From Tissierellia bacterium (lineage in GTDB: Bacteria > Bacillota > Clostridia > Tissierellales > Peptoniphilaceae), in NCBI GenBank assembly GCA_030537765.1, contig JAUNVH010000009.1:1-47616 (forward strand): a stretch of DNA of 47,616 bases, given 5' to 3'. How positions within the stretch are numbered: the stretch's first letter is position 1; every line of letters starts with the position of its first letter. The translations under genes and the position numbers were made by a program. The notes beneath the pieces were generated by a model. It saw nothing but the letters and a program-made list of their open reading frames with translations. It was not told where the DNA came from and did no database searches. Below are positions 24,912-33,625 of this stretch, piece by piece.

Positions 24912-25559
24912 TCACCCTTTATCTTGTATTTTTAATTTAATATTAAATTTATCTATTATATTTTGTGGTGCTTTTAAGATATCTAATGTAAACTTTACAA
25001 TATGCTTTGTCAAAGCATTTGAATCATTAAAACTGGTATTTTCATTGAATACATAATCATATACTAATTCACAAATTCCACCTACAATAAAGAAAGACAA
25101 ATATTCTTTATTTCCATAATCTAACCAATCTAGCTTATTTAATCCTATATTCCATATTTCTATCATTCTCTTTTTAATTCTTTCTTGTAAATCTAATATA
25201 AAGAATTCATTTTCTAAGCTCTTATTTTTATTAATTGCAATAGCACTATCGTCTAAAGTTTTTATAAATATATCTATTGAGCCAATAAATCTGTCCTCTA
25301 TATTTATAGATTCGTCTGAAAACAATAATTCTAAGCTATGAATATAGTCCTCAATATAGTTTTCCATTATTTGTTGATATATATCTTCTTTCGATTTGAA
25401 ATAATAATAAAATACGCTCGGTGAAACTGAACGCTTACCAACTTCATCTAAGATATTTTTAATTGATGTATTTGCATAACCTTTTGTAAAAAATAATATA
25501 CGAGCTGCGTTTAGAAATTCATTTTTTCTATTTTCAGAATCTGTCTTTGGTCTTGCCAT
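24912..25559 (-). CDS. TetR-family transcriptional regulator
   Basis: A 215-residue regulator with the TetR N-terminal helix-turn-helix (residues about 10-55: AARILFFTKGYANTSIKNIL, then SPSVFYYYFKSKEDIYQQIM) and an all-helical ligand domain. It begins its operon and probably represses it through the 23-bp palindrome placed over the transcription start. ATG with TAGGAGA upstream. Confidence 0.92.
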   Translation of the reverse strand: MARPKTDSENRKNEFLNAARILFFTKGYANTSIKNILDEVGKRSVSPSVFYYYFKSKEDIYQQIMENYIEDYIHSLELLFSDESINIEDRFIGSIDIFIKTLDDSAIAINKNKSLENEFFILDLQERIKKRMIEIWNIGLNKLDWLDYGNKEYLSFFIVGGICELVYDYVFNENTSFNDSNALTKHIVKFTLDILKAPQNIIDKFNIKLKIQDKG

Positions 25560-25572
25560 AATAATCTCCTAG

Positions 25573-25625
25573 TTTATAGAATGGTATTCTATAAATAATA
25601 TATCATTTTATTTTTATACTGTCAA
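25573..25625 (-). promoter_or_regulatory. Promoter and TetR operator
   Basis: On the minus strand TTGACA (25620-25625), 17 bp, TATATT (25597-25602). Directly behind it, covering the start site, is a perfect 10-bp inverted repeat TTTATAGAAT / ATTCTATAAA with a 3-base centre (25573-25595). This is the usual geometry of a self-repressing TetR operator. Confidence 0.85.
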
Positions 25626-25633
25626 TTACAATA

Positions 25634-25667
25634 TAAAAAAAGAGATCAATCTAAGATTGACCTCTTT
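25634..25667 (-). terminator. Terminator of the GlsB-family gene
   Basis: 13-bp stem with one wobble (25639-25651, 25655-25667) and seven T on the minus strand (complement of A at 25634-25640). It ends just before the TetR promoter. Confidence 0.88.
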
Positions 25668-25678
25668 CAAATTTAATT

Positions 25679-25930
25679 TTACTTTTTAACTGATTTTACA
25701 ATTGTAAGAAGAATTACAGCGCCTACTACAGAAATAAAAACACTGTATAGATTGAAGCCAGATACTGTGCCCCATTTAAATACATTTGAAGCTATAAATC
25801 CGCCAATCATTGCGCCTAAAATACCAACTATGATATTTGTCAAAATACCCATTTTAGGATTGTCGCCTGTGATCATGCTAGCAATCCAGCCAGATATTCC
25901 TCCTACAATAAGCCAAGATAAAATACCCAT
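25679..25930 (-). CDS. GlsB/YeaQ/YmgE-family membrane protein
   Basis: An 83-residue protein, mostly three membrane segments, with the family pattern MGILSWLIVGGISGWIASMI, then GILTNIIVGILGAMIGGFIA and a final hydrophobic helix. These proteins, also called transglycosylase-associated, are linked to general stress in Firmicutes; mechanism unknown. GGAGG 8 bases before the ATG. Monocistronic. Confidence 0.92.
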   Translation of the reverse strand: MGILSWLIVGGISGWIASMITGDNPKMGILTNIIVGILGAMIGGFIASNVFKWGTVSGFNLYSVFISVVGAVILLTIVKSVKK

Positions 25931-26082
25931 TATTAAAACCTCCTCAAACTTAATCGGTATAAAATTAATATAAAATAGATGTCTATCAATATTTATTATA
26001 TACCCTTAGGCTTTTAAAAATAACATTTACATATCGAATATGAATCATAAGCAATACATATAATACGATTGTACTAAAGTTA

Positions 26083-27015
26083 TTATACTTTTAAAAATCC
26101 ATTGATTATTCTTTGCTCTGCCTCTTCTTCAGTCAAGCCGAGGGTTTGAAGTTTTATTATTTGTTCGCCAGCAATCTTTCCAATTGCCGCTTCGTGTATG
26201 AGCATTGCATCGGGATGGTTTGCAATTAATTCTGGCGTAGCATCAACTTTGGCATTGCCAACTATTATTGCATCACAAGCGCTGTGACCGGTGCATTTAT
26301 TATTGCCATTTATGGTGCTCTTATACTTCTGATAGGAATTATCTTTGGCAACGGAGCGTGAAATTAAGGTTATGCCTGCATCTTTTCCTTCTACATCCAT
26401 ATTGAAATTAGTTTCTGTATATTGATCTCCTTCAGTCATTAAATTTTCTTTTATGATAAGCGTTGCTCCTTCGTAAAGTTTGCCATCTGTATCTCTTACT
26501 GAATGATCTACGCCTCCAATTTGAGAAGTTATCATTTCGAGATAACCATTTTTTTCAATTTCACAATAAGTCTTTGGATCTATTATGGCTTCTCCTTTGC
26601 CATTTCCGATTCCAATATGCCTTTCAAGATATGTTACATGAGCTCCTTCGCCCACGAAGAAACGATGCACTCCAGCATGTTTTGATTTTTCATCTCCATC
26701 AACGTGAACGCCGCAACCTGCCACTATGCGCACTTTGGCATTTTTTCCTATGTGAAAATCATTATAGACTAAATCATCTACATTGCTTTTAGTTATGCAA
26801 GCTGGAATGTAGACCACTTCGTCTTTTGTATTTTCTTTTATATAAATATCGATGCCAGATTTGTCTGTCTTTGGCTCGATTCTTACCGTATCTGTTGAAT
26901 GTTTAGCAGCGCAGCCTCCATTTACGCGAATATTGAATGCGCCTTTTGGCAAGCCGTCTAAATCTGAAACTGTCTTTATTATTTCATCTGCTATTTTTTT
27001 TGTATTACTATCCAT
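26083..27015 (-). CDS. SufB/SufD-family Fe-S assembly scaffold (minimal SUF)
   Basis: A 310-residue protein with the SufBD beta-helix core: VRIVAGCGVHVDG (about 94-106), GHSACDAIIVGNAKVDATPE (about 244-263) and the conserved LIHEAAIGKIAGEQ (about 272-285). It is shorter than E. coli SufB (about 495 residues). An in-frame ATG ten codons upstream is rejected because ATG 27015 follows AAAGGAGTG. It overlaps the SufC gene by 8 bases. Only one SufBD-type protein is encoded and no SufS or SufU is adjacent, which fits the two-gene minimal SUF type in which the scaffold acts as a homodimer on SufC. Confidence 0.9.
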   Translation of the reverse strand: MDSNTKKIADEIIKTVSDLDGLPKGAFNIRVNGGCAAKHSTDTVRIEPKTDKSGIDIYIKENTKDEVVYIPACITKSNVDDLVYNDFHIGKNAKVRIVAGCGVHVDGDEKSKHAGVHRFFVGEGAHVTYLERHIGIGNGKGEAIIDPKTYCEIEKNGYLEMITSQIGGVDHSVRDTDGKLYEGATLIIKENLMTEGDQYTETNFNMDVEGKDAGITLISRSVAKDNSYQKYKSTINGNNKCTGHSACDAIIVGNAKVDATPELIANHPDAMLIHEAAIGKIAGEQIIKLQTLGLTEEEAEQRIINGFLKV

Positions 27016-27736
27016 TAATTTCACTCCTTTCTTTAGTATATTCACAGTAATTTGTACTTGAATATAAACGTTTTAAAATTTCATCTCTGGTGGAAAAATC
27101 TTCGATTGTGCCATTATCTAATAAGGCGATTCGGTCTGCAATTTCTAAAATTCTCTCTTGATGCGAAATTATTATTATCGTGCCGTCGAGCTGAGATTTC
27201 TTTTGCTCAAATACATTTATCAGATTTCCAAAAGACCATAAATCGATACCGGCCTCTGGCTCGTCAAACACATATACTCTTGCATCTCTCGAAAGTGCAG
27301 TAATGATTTCAATACGTTTTATTTCGCCTCCTGAAAGCGATGTGTCCACTTCTCTGTCTATATAATCATTTGTGCATAAGCCCACAGTCGATATCATTTC
27401 ACAAGCTTCGGAGCGCTTTAATTTTTTGCCCGAAGCCATTTCTAAAAGATCTCTCGTAGTTATGCCTTTGAATCTGACTGGCTGTTGAAAACCATATGCA
27501 ATGCCTTTTCTGGCTTTTTCAGTAATGCTAAGATCTGTTATATCTTCTCCGTCTAGTAAGATTTTGCCGCTAGTTGGACTTTCAACTCCTGCGAGTATTT
27601 TTGCTAAAGTCGTTTTACCGGCTCCATTAGGTCCAGTTATTACTACCATTTCTCTTTTATCAAATCTTATATTTATATCATGTAAAATTTCTCTGCCATT
27701 AGGCAATTTAAAACCTACATTTTGTAATTCTAACAT
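27008..27736 (-). CDS. sufC: SufC-type ATPase for Fe-S cluster assembly
   Basis: A 242-residue soluble ABC ATPase: Walker A GPNGAGKTT (35-43), Q-loop FQQPVRFKG (SufC has a similar FQ-P-x-x-I/F), signature LSGGEIKRIEI (about 135-145), Walker B VYVFDEPEAGID and switch His in IISHQ. The pattern DEPEAGID is typical of SufC. It supplies ATP-driven motion to the scaffold protein encoded by the overlapping downstream gene. ATG with AAGGAG upstream. Confidence 0.93.
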   Translation of the reverse strand: MLELQNVGFKLPNGREILHDINIRFDKREMVVITGPNGAGKTTLAKILAGVESPTSGKILLDGEDITDLSITEKARKGIAYGFQQPVRFKGITTRDLLEMASGKKLKRSEACEMISTVGLCTNDYIDREVDTSLSGGEIKRIEIITALSRDARVYVFDEPEAGIDLWSFGNLINVFEQKKSQLDGTIIIISHQERILEIADRIALLDNGTIEDFSTRDEILKRLYSSTNYCEYTKERSEING

Positions 27737-27917
27737 TTCTATACTCCTTCTATCTCAATTGCTGATTATCTTTTCAAGTATTTAATACCCAAAAATTAAA
27801 GGTTTAAATGAAGTTATAATCTAAATGGCGATGTTTCTTTAGAATCATTTGACTAATTTTAGTTGCAATGATATTCTTTTTTTAAGAACTAAAGGTATTA
27901 AAATTTTGGAGGTAGGA

Positions 27918-28718
27918 ATGAAAAGACTTTTGACTATTGCAGGTTCAGATTGCTCTGGCGGAGCGGGGATTCAGGCAGATTTAAAAACATTTAGTGCATT
28001 AGGTACATTCGGCATGAGTGTAATCGTTTCTGTTGTGGCAGAAAACACATCGCGTGTGGTTTCAGTTCAAAATATTGACAATCAAATAATAAAAGACCAA
28101 ATTATGTGCATTTATGAAGATATTGGAACAGATGCAGTGAAAATTGGAATGCTTGGAAGCAAAGATATTATGTTGCAAGTTAAGCAGTCACTGTTGGAAT
28201 ATAGGCCAAAAAATATCGTCTTAGATCCAGTTATGTATGCAAAAAATGGATATCCTCTAATGGATGTCGAAAATATTGAAACACTTATAACTGAACTTGT
28301 GCCAATTTGTGATGTATTGACACCAAATATTCCAGAAGCTGAACATATTAGCGGCATGAAAATTGAAACTGAAGAAGATATGATGGAAGCGGCAAAAATA
28401 ATTTACAAAATGGGAGTTAAGAATGTATTAATCAAAGGCGGACATTCAAAAGGAGATGCGACAGACATTCTCTACGACGGAAAAGAATTTTATCGCTACA
28501 CGACTAAGAGAGTCCATACTAAAAATACACATGGAACTGGTTGCACACTTTCAAGCGCAATTGCAACATTTTTGGCCAAAGGAGAAAGTATTTCAGACGC
28601 AATAAAGCATGCAAAAGAGTATGTGACAATGGCGATAGAAAATTCACTGGAGATTGGAAAGGGCAATGGCCCGACAAATCATTTTTATGGACTATATAAA
28701 AAGGCGGGGATATTATGA
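27918..28718 (+). CDS. thiD: Hydroxymethylpyrimidine (phosphomethylpyrimidine) kinase
   Basis: A 266-residue ribokinase-fold enzyme that phosphorylates HMP and HMP-phosphate for thiamine synthesis or salvage. Marks: LTIAGSDCSGGAGIQADLKT (residues 4-23), KIGMLGS, LDPVMYAKNG and the catalytic/anion-hole THGTGCTLSSA. A longer frame exists upstream, but ATG 27918 lies behind GGAGG and gives the canonical N-terminus. No TPP riboswitch is visible. It is coupled to the ThiM-like gene (ATGATG overlap). Confidence 0.94.
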   Translation: MKRLLTIAGSDCSGGAGIQADLKTFSALGTFGMSVIVSVVAENTSRVVSVQNIDNQIIKDQIMCIYEDIGTDAVKIGMLGSKDIMLQVKQSLLEYRPKNIVLDPVMYAKNGYPLMDVENIETLITELVPICDVLTPNIPEAEHISGMKIETEEDMMEAAKIIYKMGVKNVLIKGGHSKGDATDILYDGKEFYRYTTKRVHTKNTHGTGCTLSSAIATFLAKGESISDAIKHAKEYVTMAIENSLEIGKGNGPTNHFYGLYKKAGIL

Positions 28719-29494
28719 TGTTAAAAAGCTTTAATGATTTTGATTCACCACTTATTCACCATATAACCAATTATGTCAGCGCAAATGAGAGCGCGACTGC
28801 TTGTTTGGCTGTGGGCGGAAATCCAATTATGGCTGATGATGTGGCAGACGCTCCATATTTTACAAAAAAGGCAAAGGCGCTAGTATTAAATATGGGAATT
28901 TTTAGTGCCAGCAAAGAAAAGGCGATGATACTGTGCGATAAAATTGCGACTGAAAGAGGCATTCCAATAGTCTTAGATGCAGTTGCAATTGATATTTCAG
29001 AGCGCAGAATGAAAACATTTAGAATGCTTATGAAGCGCAAAAAAAATAAATTGGTCAAAATGAATAGATATGAATTTGATGAACTTTTGAGACTATCAGA
29101 TCTATATAAATACGACTATAAATTGCGTGAACAACTAGTTTGTGCGTTAGCCAGAAAATATGGCGTTACAATTGTTGTTACGGGCAAAAGAGATATAATC
29201 TCAGATGGAACTAAAACCATAAGCCTAAACAATGGCACAGAACTTTTAAACAAGCGTACGGCAGTAGGTGGAATGGTTTCAACTTTAATTGCAACTATGG
29301 CCACTTATGAAAAAGATTTGACAGAAGCTGCAGTTTGGGGTCTTTCTTTGATAAATTGTGCTTCGGAAATTGCCGAACAAAAGATGGAAGAAGAAGGCGG
29401 CGGAATGAGCAGCTTTAACACATATTTGATTGATGAGATTTATAATATGGATATGGAAAGATTGAAAAAACTTATTAAGAGAACTGATCATTAA
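28715..29494 (+). CDS. Divergent hydroxyethylthiazole kinase-like protein
   Basis: A 259-residue protein that aligns with ThiM along its length: SPLIHHITNYVSANESA (11-27), GNPIMADD, VLDAVAID, IVVTGKRDIISDG, and a region equivalent to VTGTGC. But the key places differ. The DPVG motif reads DAVA (88-91), the GNxxE motif reads MNRYE, and the GxGC anion hole with its Cys reads VGGM (184-187). It follows thiD with a 4-base overlap. Either it is a kinase with a changed active site, or a regulator or relic of ThiM. No ThiE is encoded nearby. Confidence 0.75.
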   Translation: MMLKSFNDFDSPLIHHITNYVSANESATACLAVGGNPIMADDVADAPYFTKKAKALVLNMGIFSASKEKAMILCDKIATERGIPIVLDAVAIDISERRMKTFRMLMKRKKNKLVKMNRYEFDELLRLSDLYKYDYKLREQLVCALARKYGVTIVVTGKRDIISDGTKTISLNNGTELLNKRTAVGGMVSTLIATMATYEKDLTEAAVWGLSLINCASEIAEQKMEEEGGGMSSFNTYLIDEIYNMDMERLKKLIKRTDH

Positions 29495-29497
29495 AAT

Positions 29498-29533
29498 TTT
29501 TGGCGATAGATTTATTCTATCGCCAAAATTTTT
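29498..29533. terminator. Terminator between thiM-like and convergent small membrane gene
   Basis: 13-bp stem TTTTGGCGATAGA / TCTATCGCCAAAA (29498-29510, 29516-29528) with a 5-base loop and T-runs in both directions. Confidence 0.9.
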
Positions 29534-29852
29534 AAAAATATAAATATGCATATACGATTGTGGCTAGACCTAATGCCATTTGAATTACAAAGAAAATTAG
29601 TGAAAGCTTCTTATAATGCTCGAATTCTTTTTTTTGACGCGCAGTCATTTGAGAATCATATTTTTTTCGGGCAAGTAGATATAAAAGCAGACCACTGCCA
29701 TTTTGTGCCGTTACCGAAAGAAAACTTATGAGTTTTTTATGCTTAAAACCACGGCTTTCAGCGTCAATTTTTATCATATTGTAAAGATTATAAACGAGAC
29801 CAATTGTAAAAATAATTAAGCCTATAATTATTATTCTAAATATTATATTCAT
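29532..29852 (-). CDS. Small two-segment membrane protein of unknown function
   Basis: A 106-residue protein with one hydrophobic segment at the N-terminus (about 3-25), a second at about 45-60 and a third near the C-terminus (about 82-104). Between the last two is a charged loop with RKKYDSQMTARQKKEFEHY. I do not recognise a family. ATG 29852 with AAAGGAGC 7 bases before it; the longer frame upstream is rejected. It starts 11 bases after a CPBP-protease gene and belongs to the same operon. Confidence 0.65.
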   Translation of the reverse strand: MNIIFRIIIIGLIIFTIGLVYNLYNMIKIDAESRGFKHKKLISFLSVTAQNGSGLLLYLLARKKYDSQMTARQKKEFEHYKKLSLIFFVIQMALGLATIVYAYLYF

Positions 29853-29863
29853 ATTCAGCTCCT

Positions 29864-30469
29864 TTAAATTAGATAGATAAACATTATACCTGCTAAAATA
29901 TTCATTGCCGAATGAAAACAAGCGCTATAAAATATTGAATCACCACTTTCTTTTGTGAGCTTTCCAAAATAATAAGCCACTAAGAAAATAAAAACACTTA
30001 TTAAAACTATATCAAATAGCTGAAATTGCAACATACCAAGTATATGGATAGCTGCAAAAATTAAAGCTTGAACAATATTTGCAATTTCAAATTTCAGATG
30101 AGATTTTAGCACATTCAACAAAAATCCTCGAAACACCATTTCCTCTAGTACTGCTGTTCTAATAATTGATTGGATTATAAATATTAAAACTGTCGATAGA
30201 CTAAAGCCATATTTATTAAAAGCCAATTTTCTAATATCTTCAAATTCAGTAGTATATTTTCCCAGCGAATAAGTTCCTAAGATTATATAAATCACACAGA
30301 TTATAGATAATTTAATCAAAGTCTTTTGATTAGCTTTCGTTTGCGGTTTTATTCCAAGAAAAGCTTTAAAAGTAAAAGTTTTTCTATAAAATAATAAATA
30401 TACTACTAAAGGTATTATTAAAAACAGAATTATTTGAAAGATTGTATTTTTTATTAATTCAATAAGCAT
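29864..30469 (-). CDS. CPBP-family intramembrane metalloprotease
   Basis: A 201-residue membrane protein with all active-site marks of the CPBP (Rce1-like) family: EEMVFRG (Glu109, Glu110, Arg114), FAAIHILGM (His142) and FHSAMNILAG (His186, Asn190). Bacterial members process prenylated or peptide substrates, and many give self-immunity to bacteriocins. It lies between an XRE regulator with a membrane tail and a small membrane protein. An immunity or signalling role is inference. Confidence 0.9.
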   Translation of the reverse strand: MLIELIKNTIFQIILFLIIPLVVYLLFYRKTFTFKAFLGIKPQTKANQKTLIKLSIICVIYIILGTYSLGKYTTEFEDIRKLAFNKYGFSLSTVLIFIIQSIIRTAVLEEMVFRGFLLNVLKSHLKFEIANIVQALIFAAIHILGMLQFQLFDIVLISVFIFLVAYYFGKLTKESGDSIFYSACFHSAMNILAGIMFIYLI

Positions 30470-30477
30470 TTTTTCAC

Positions 30478-30888
30478 CTAAAACATCTTTATAATATTGA
30501 AAAAAATTACGCCACTTGAAATCATAATTATACTAATAAATATAATGGGCAATAATTCATTGTCTGTATAAAAAATTTGCGTAATTATAAATCCTACAAT
30601 CATAATTAGAATATTTATTAGTATTGCTATTATGAGTTTCTTATTCGATTTTACTATATTGGTACTTTCATCTAGATGTTTTATCATCTTTTCATCTCCT
30701 TTTAACAGCAAGTCTAAGGATATATTATAAATATCACTCAATTTAATCAAACTCACAATATCGGGTAGTGATTTATCATTTTCCCAATTAGAAATAGTCT
30801 GTCGACTTACGAAAATTTTCTGAGCAATTTCTTCTTGTGTGAATTTGCAATTGTTTCTCGCCATTTTTAATTTTAATCCTAAATTCAA
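30478..30888 (-). CDS. XRE-type regulator with C-terminal membrane segments
   Basis: A 136-residue protein. The N-terminal helix-turn-helix of the XRE/Cro type covers residues 5-60 (LKLKMARNNCKFTQEEIAQK, then VSRQTISNWENDKSLPDIVS), and two membrane segments lie at about 85-105 and 111-133. Such anchored regulators can couple DNA binding to membrane events. Start is TTG behind AGGAGG; no ATG fits. First gene of a three-gene operon with the CPBP protease. Confidence 0.88.
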   Translation of the reverse strand: MNLGLKLKMARNNCKFTQEEIAQKIFVSRQTISNWENDKSLPDIVSLIKLSDIYNISLDLLLKGDEKMIKHLDESTNIVKSNKKLIIAILINILIMIVGFIITQIFYTDNELLPIIFISIIMISSGVIFFNIIKMF

Positions 30889-30974
30889 ATTTGGCCTCCT
30901 TTGAACCTAAATTCATAATAACAAATACTTTCTCGATTATACATCAAAAGGCTTAGACATTACACAGAAAACAT

Positions 30975-31012
30975 TGAAAAAGCCCATGTCAAAATGCTTT
31001 GACATAGGCTTT
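30975..31012 (-). terminator. Terminator of the LolD/FtsX operon
   Basis: 15-bp stem with one wobble (30979-30993, 30998-31012), 4-base loop and a T-run (CTTTTTC) on the minus strand. Confidence 0.88.
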
Positions 31013-31031
31013 AAATACTTATTTTAAGCGG

Positions 31032-33617
31032 TTATTCACGCTGCTTTAAAATTTCATTTGTGTCTATTTTTTTGATTTTTCTATAGATTAAACTGCTTAC
31101 GATTATATAATTTATTAAAATGGCAAAAAATATTATTGCTAAAACCCAAAGTGGAGCTTCGGTATCAAAGCTAGCGGCGACATTTGAAACCAAATATTCA
31201 AATAGCATATCCATAATTTTCTTAGCCAAAAATATCGAAATCAAAGTTCCAACTACTATAAACGGGAAATTGACATCTAGATATAGAGTTTTAATTTCTC
31301 TATCACGATAGCCAAAAATTTTGAACATTGCCATTTCCACTTTCGAGCGATCGACCATTATTTTTATTAATTGATACATTATAGTAAAGATAATTAATAT
31401 TGCAGAAATTATTAGCATCTTAATCACTGGCAAGTTTTCTCTTATAAAGACTTCGGCGGCTACTTTGATGTCGGAATAGGTAGTCACACTATAGAGTCTC
31501 GCCGGATCTATGCCTAAATCACTATTTGAATAGACTACATTATAATAATCCTTAGGCTTATCGAAAAGCTCAAGCGCTGAATCATAGTCCATAAACGCCG
31601 TCAGTCCGATAGAATAATCTACGATTTCAGTAACTGTAAAGCCATAGTCTATCTCAGCAATTTCATCAGATAAGACGAATTTATCGCCAATTTTGAGATG
31701 ATATTTTTTCGCCATCGAATCTGATATTGTTAGTTCATTTTTCTTTTTAGCATTAAATTTTGGAAAATAATTGTTTTCGCTTTCGATTGCAATAATATTG
31801 ACATCCATATTGTAGCCAAGTCTAGGCTTTTTGAGCGTTTTGACGAAGGCCTTAGTGCCGCCTTTGGGTACCTCTTTTTCAGGATATTTATACATATACA
31901 TATGCGAAAATTTTGCATCTTCAATATTTCTATCATGCATATTTGAACAAAATATCGCAGAATTAAGCCCCATAGATAATAGCAAAAGTGCTATAAAAAT
32001 TCCGCCAATGACTGCAAATACACTGCGTTTTTCTTTCCAAAACTGCTTGAGTCGAAATGTCTTTATAAAGCCTTTATTAGATAGAAATTTGGGCATTTCT
32101 ATTTCTGAGACTTCCTTCTCATTGCGTAAAAGTGAGAGTGTCGGGCGCTTAAACTTCTTGTATATAGTTAGCCAGTTTACTACAAAGGCGATTATTACTG
32201 GCATTACAAGCGCATAGATTGTGATTGGAATTGTGGCTTTCATTGGAACTAATGGTATCGAAAAATAACCAGAATTAACACGATAATATCTTTGCATTCC
32301 AATCGGAGTAATTGAAAGCAAAAAGCCCAATAGACCTCCGATAAATGATAGTATGACGGGCAATGTCGTATAAGTTAAAATCAGCTCATTTCGACGTAGA
32401 CCTAGCGCAAAGAGCGTTCCAATTATACTGTTTTCTCGCTCAATTGAATCGGTAACAAAAATTGAAAGCACATACATTATCATAATCATTATAATTATGC
32501 CCGCAAATATTCCAGTATGTAGATCTATGCTAATATTGTCAAGTGAACCGCCTATTCGACGATTGCTTTCTCTTTCAACGAAGCTGTTTAGATTTTCGAT
32601 TTCAGTTGGAAAATATTCATCTACAATTTTTTCGCTCTCATTAGCAAAATCTTCTATATTTGCATTAAATTTTTTAAATTCACTGTCGATTTTGCCTACA
32701 CCTGCGATATATTCTCTTAGACCTTTTGCAAATTCACTTGCGCCAAATTGAGAGAGTACTGGGTTTATGCTTTCAAGATTTTCTAAAAGCACTGGGGAGT
32801 TTTTATCTAAATCTTTTATTGCATTTTTAAAATCATTGCTCGCCGATTTTAATTTTTCAGTGCTATCTAAGATTTCAGTCCTATCTTTTGTCAAATCGTC
32901 ATACATTTCTTTAAAATACTTGTCGGAGACTGAATTTGGATCAATTGTTATTTTTTTCAATTCAGTTTTTAATTCTTGATTCGTAATTTTTTCGCCTAAT
33001 AGATATGAATATACATATTCTTCGGCTTTAAGCGAAGTATTTTCGCTCTTTAGGCTTTCATAAGCTTTGGCAGTCAAAAATGCAGTGCCAAATGATTTGG
33101 AGCTTGCAGCAACGTCTGATAGCTCCTTTAAAACTGTGTCGTAATCAGGACTTGAAACTGTTCCGACAAGTGTAAATTCAAAATTACCTAGTCGAATTTT
33201 ATCGCCAAGCTTTAGTCCGTGCTTTTTAACAAAAAGTTGTTCCAATGCAATTTCATCAATATCTTTGGCAATTCTGCCCTTATTTATCGCTAATCTATTT
33301 ATATTTTCACGATTTTTATAGGCGCGCAAAACTGCATTCTCGTAATTAAATTCGAGAAAGAAATTAGGCTCGACAATTATATTTTTTGACTCTAGCTTTT
33401 CAATCTCTCTATCACTTAGGGGCAAAAAGACTGAAAAATGGCCGTCCTCAAGTTTATTATCGATTTGTGCCTGTTTTATGCCCTCAATTGCATTTACTGA
33501 TGAGCCCAAAATGCTTGTAACCAAGAATATGGCGATAGCAATTAAAAATATTAGTGAAAAATATTTTAGGATATTTTTATAATCTCTAAAAAATCTTCTT
33601 AACAATATATTTCTCAT
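31032..33617 (-). CDS. FtsX-like ABC transporter permease (large)
   Basis: An 861-residue permease with two FtsX domains. There is a membrane segment at about 17-40, a large external region with a helical part (about 235-350), then a first group of three segments (about 365-475), a second external domain and a last group of three segments (about 735-850). The permease core reads VDRSKVEMAMFKIFGYRDRE before the final segments. An in-frame TTG 12 bases upstream is rejected, as ATG 33617 follows GAGG by 6 bases. It works with the LolD-like ATPase upstream. Large two-domain FtsX proteins of Firmicutes are often antimicrobial-peptide exporters or sensors; the substrate is unknown here. Confidence 0.9.
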   Translation of the reverse strand: MRNILLRRFFRDYKNILKYFSLIFLIAIAIFLVTSILGSSVNAIEGIKQAQIDNKLEDGHFSVFLPLSDREIEKLESKNIIVEPNFFLEFNYENAVLRAYKNRENINRLAINKGRIAKDIDEIALEQLFVKKHGLKLGDKIRLGNFEFTLVGTVSSPDYDTVLKELSDVAASSKSFGTAFLTAKAYESLKSENTSLKAEEYVYSYLLGEKITNQELKTELKKITIDPNSVSDKYFKEMYDDLTKDRTEILDSTEKLKSASNDFKNAIKDLDKNSPVLLENLESINPVLSQFGASEFAKGLREYIAGVGKIDSEFKKFNANIEDFANESEKIVDEYFPTEIENLNSFVERESNRRIGGSLDNISIDLHTGIFAGIIIMIMIMYVLSIFVTDSIERENSIIGTLFALGLRRNELILTYTTLPVILSFIGGLLGFLLSITPIGMQRYYRVNSGYFSIPLVPMKATIPITIYALVMPVIIAFVVNWLTIYKKFKRPTLSLLRNEKEVSEIEMPKFLSNKGFIKTFRLKQFWKEKRSVFAVIGGIFIALLLLSMGLNSAIFCSNMHDRNIEDAKFSHMYMYKYPEKEVPKGGTKAFVKTLKKPRLGYNMDVNIIAIESENNYFPKFNAKKKNELTISDSMAKKYHLKIGDKFVLSDEIAEIDYGFTVTEIVDYSIGLTAFMDYDSALELFDKPKDYYNVVYSNSDLGIDPARLYSVTTYSDIKVAAEVFIRENLPVIKMLIISAILIIFTIMYQLIKIMVDRSKVEMAMFKIFGYRDREIKTLYLDVNFPFIVVGTLISIFLAKKIMDMLFEYLVSNVAASFDTEAPLWVLAIIFFAILINYIIVSSLIYRKIKKIDTNEILKQRE

Positions 33618-33625
33618 ATTAAACC

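Noticed and set aside
26463..27303. Plus-strand frames opposite sufB and sufC
   Set aside because: They are antisense shadows of well-supported genes, with no family resemblance and no ribosome sites.
27737..27917. TPP riboswitch in front of thiD
   Set aside because: Looked for the CUGAGA and ACCUGAUCUGG-type core elements; neither is present.
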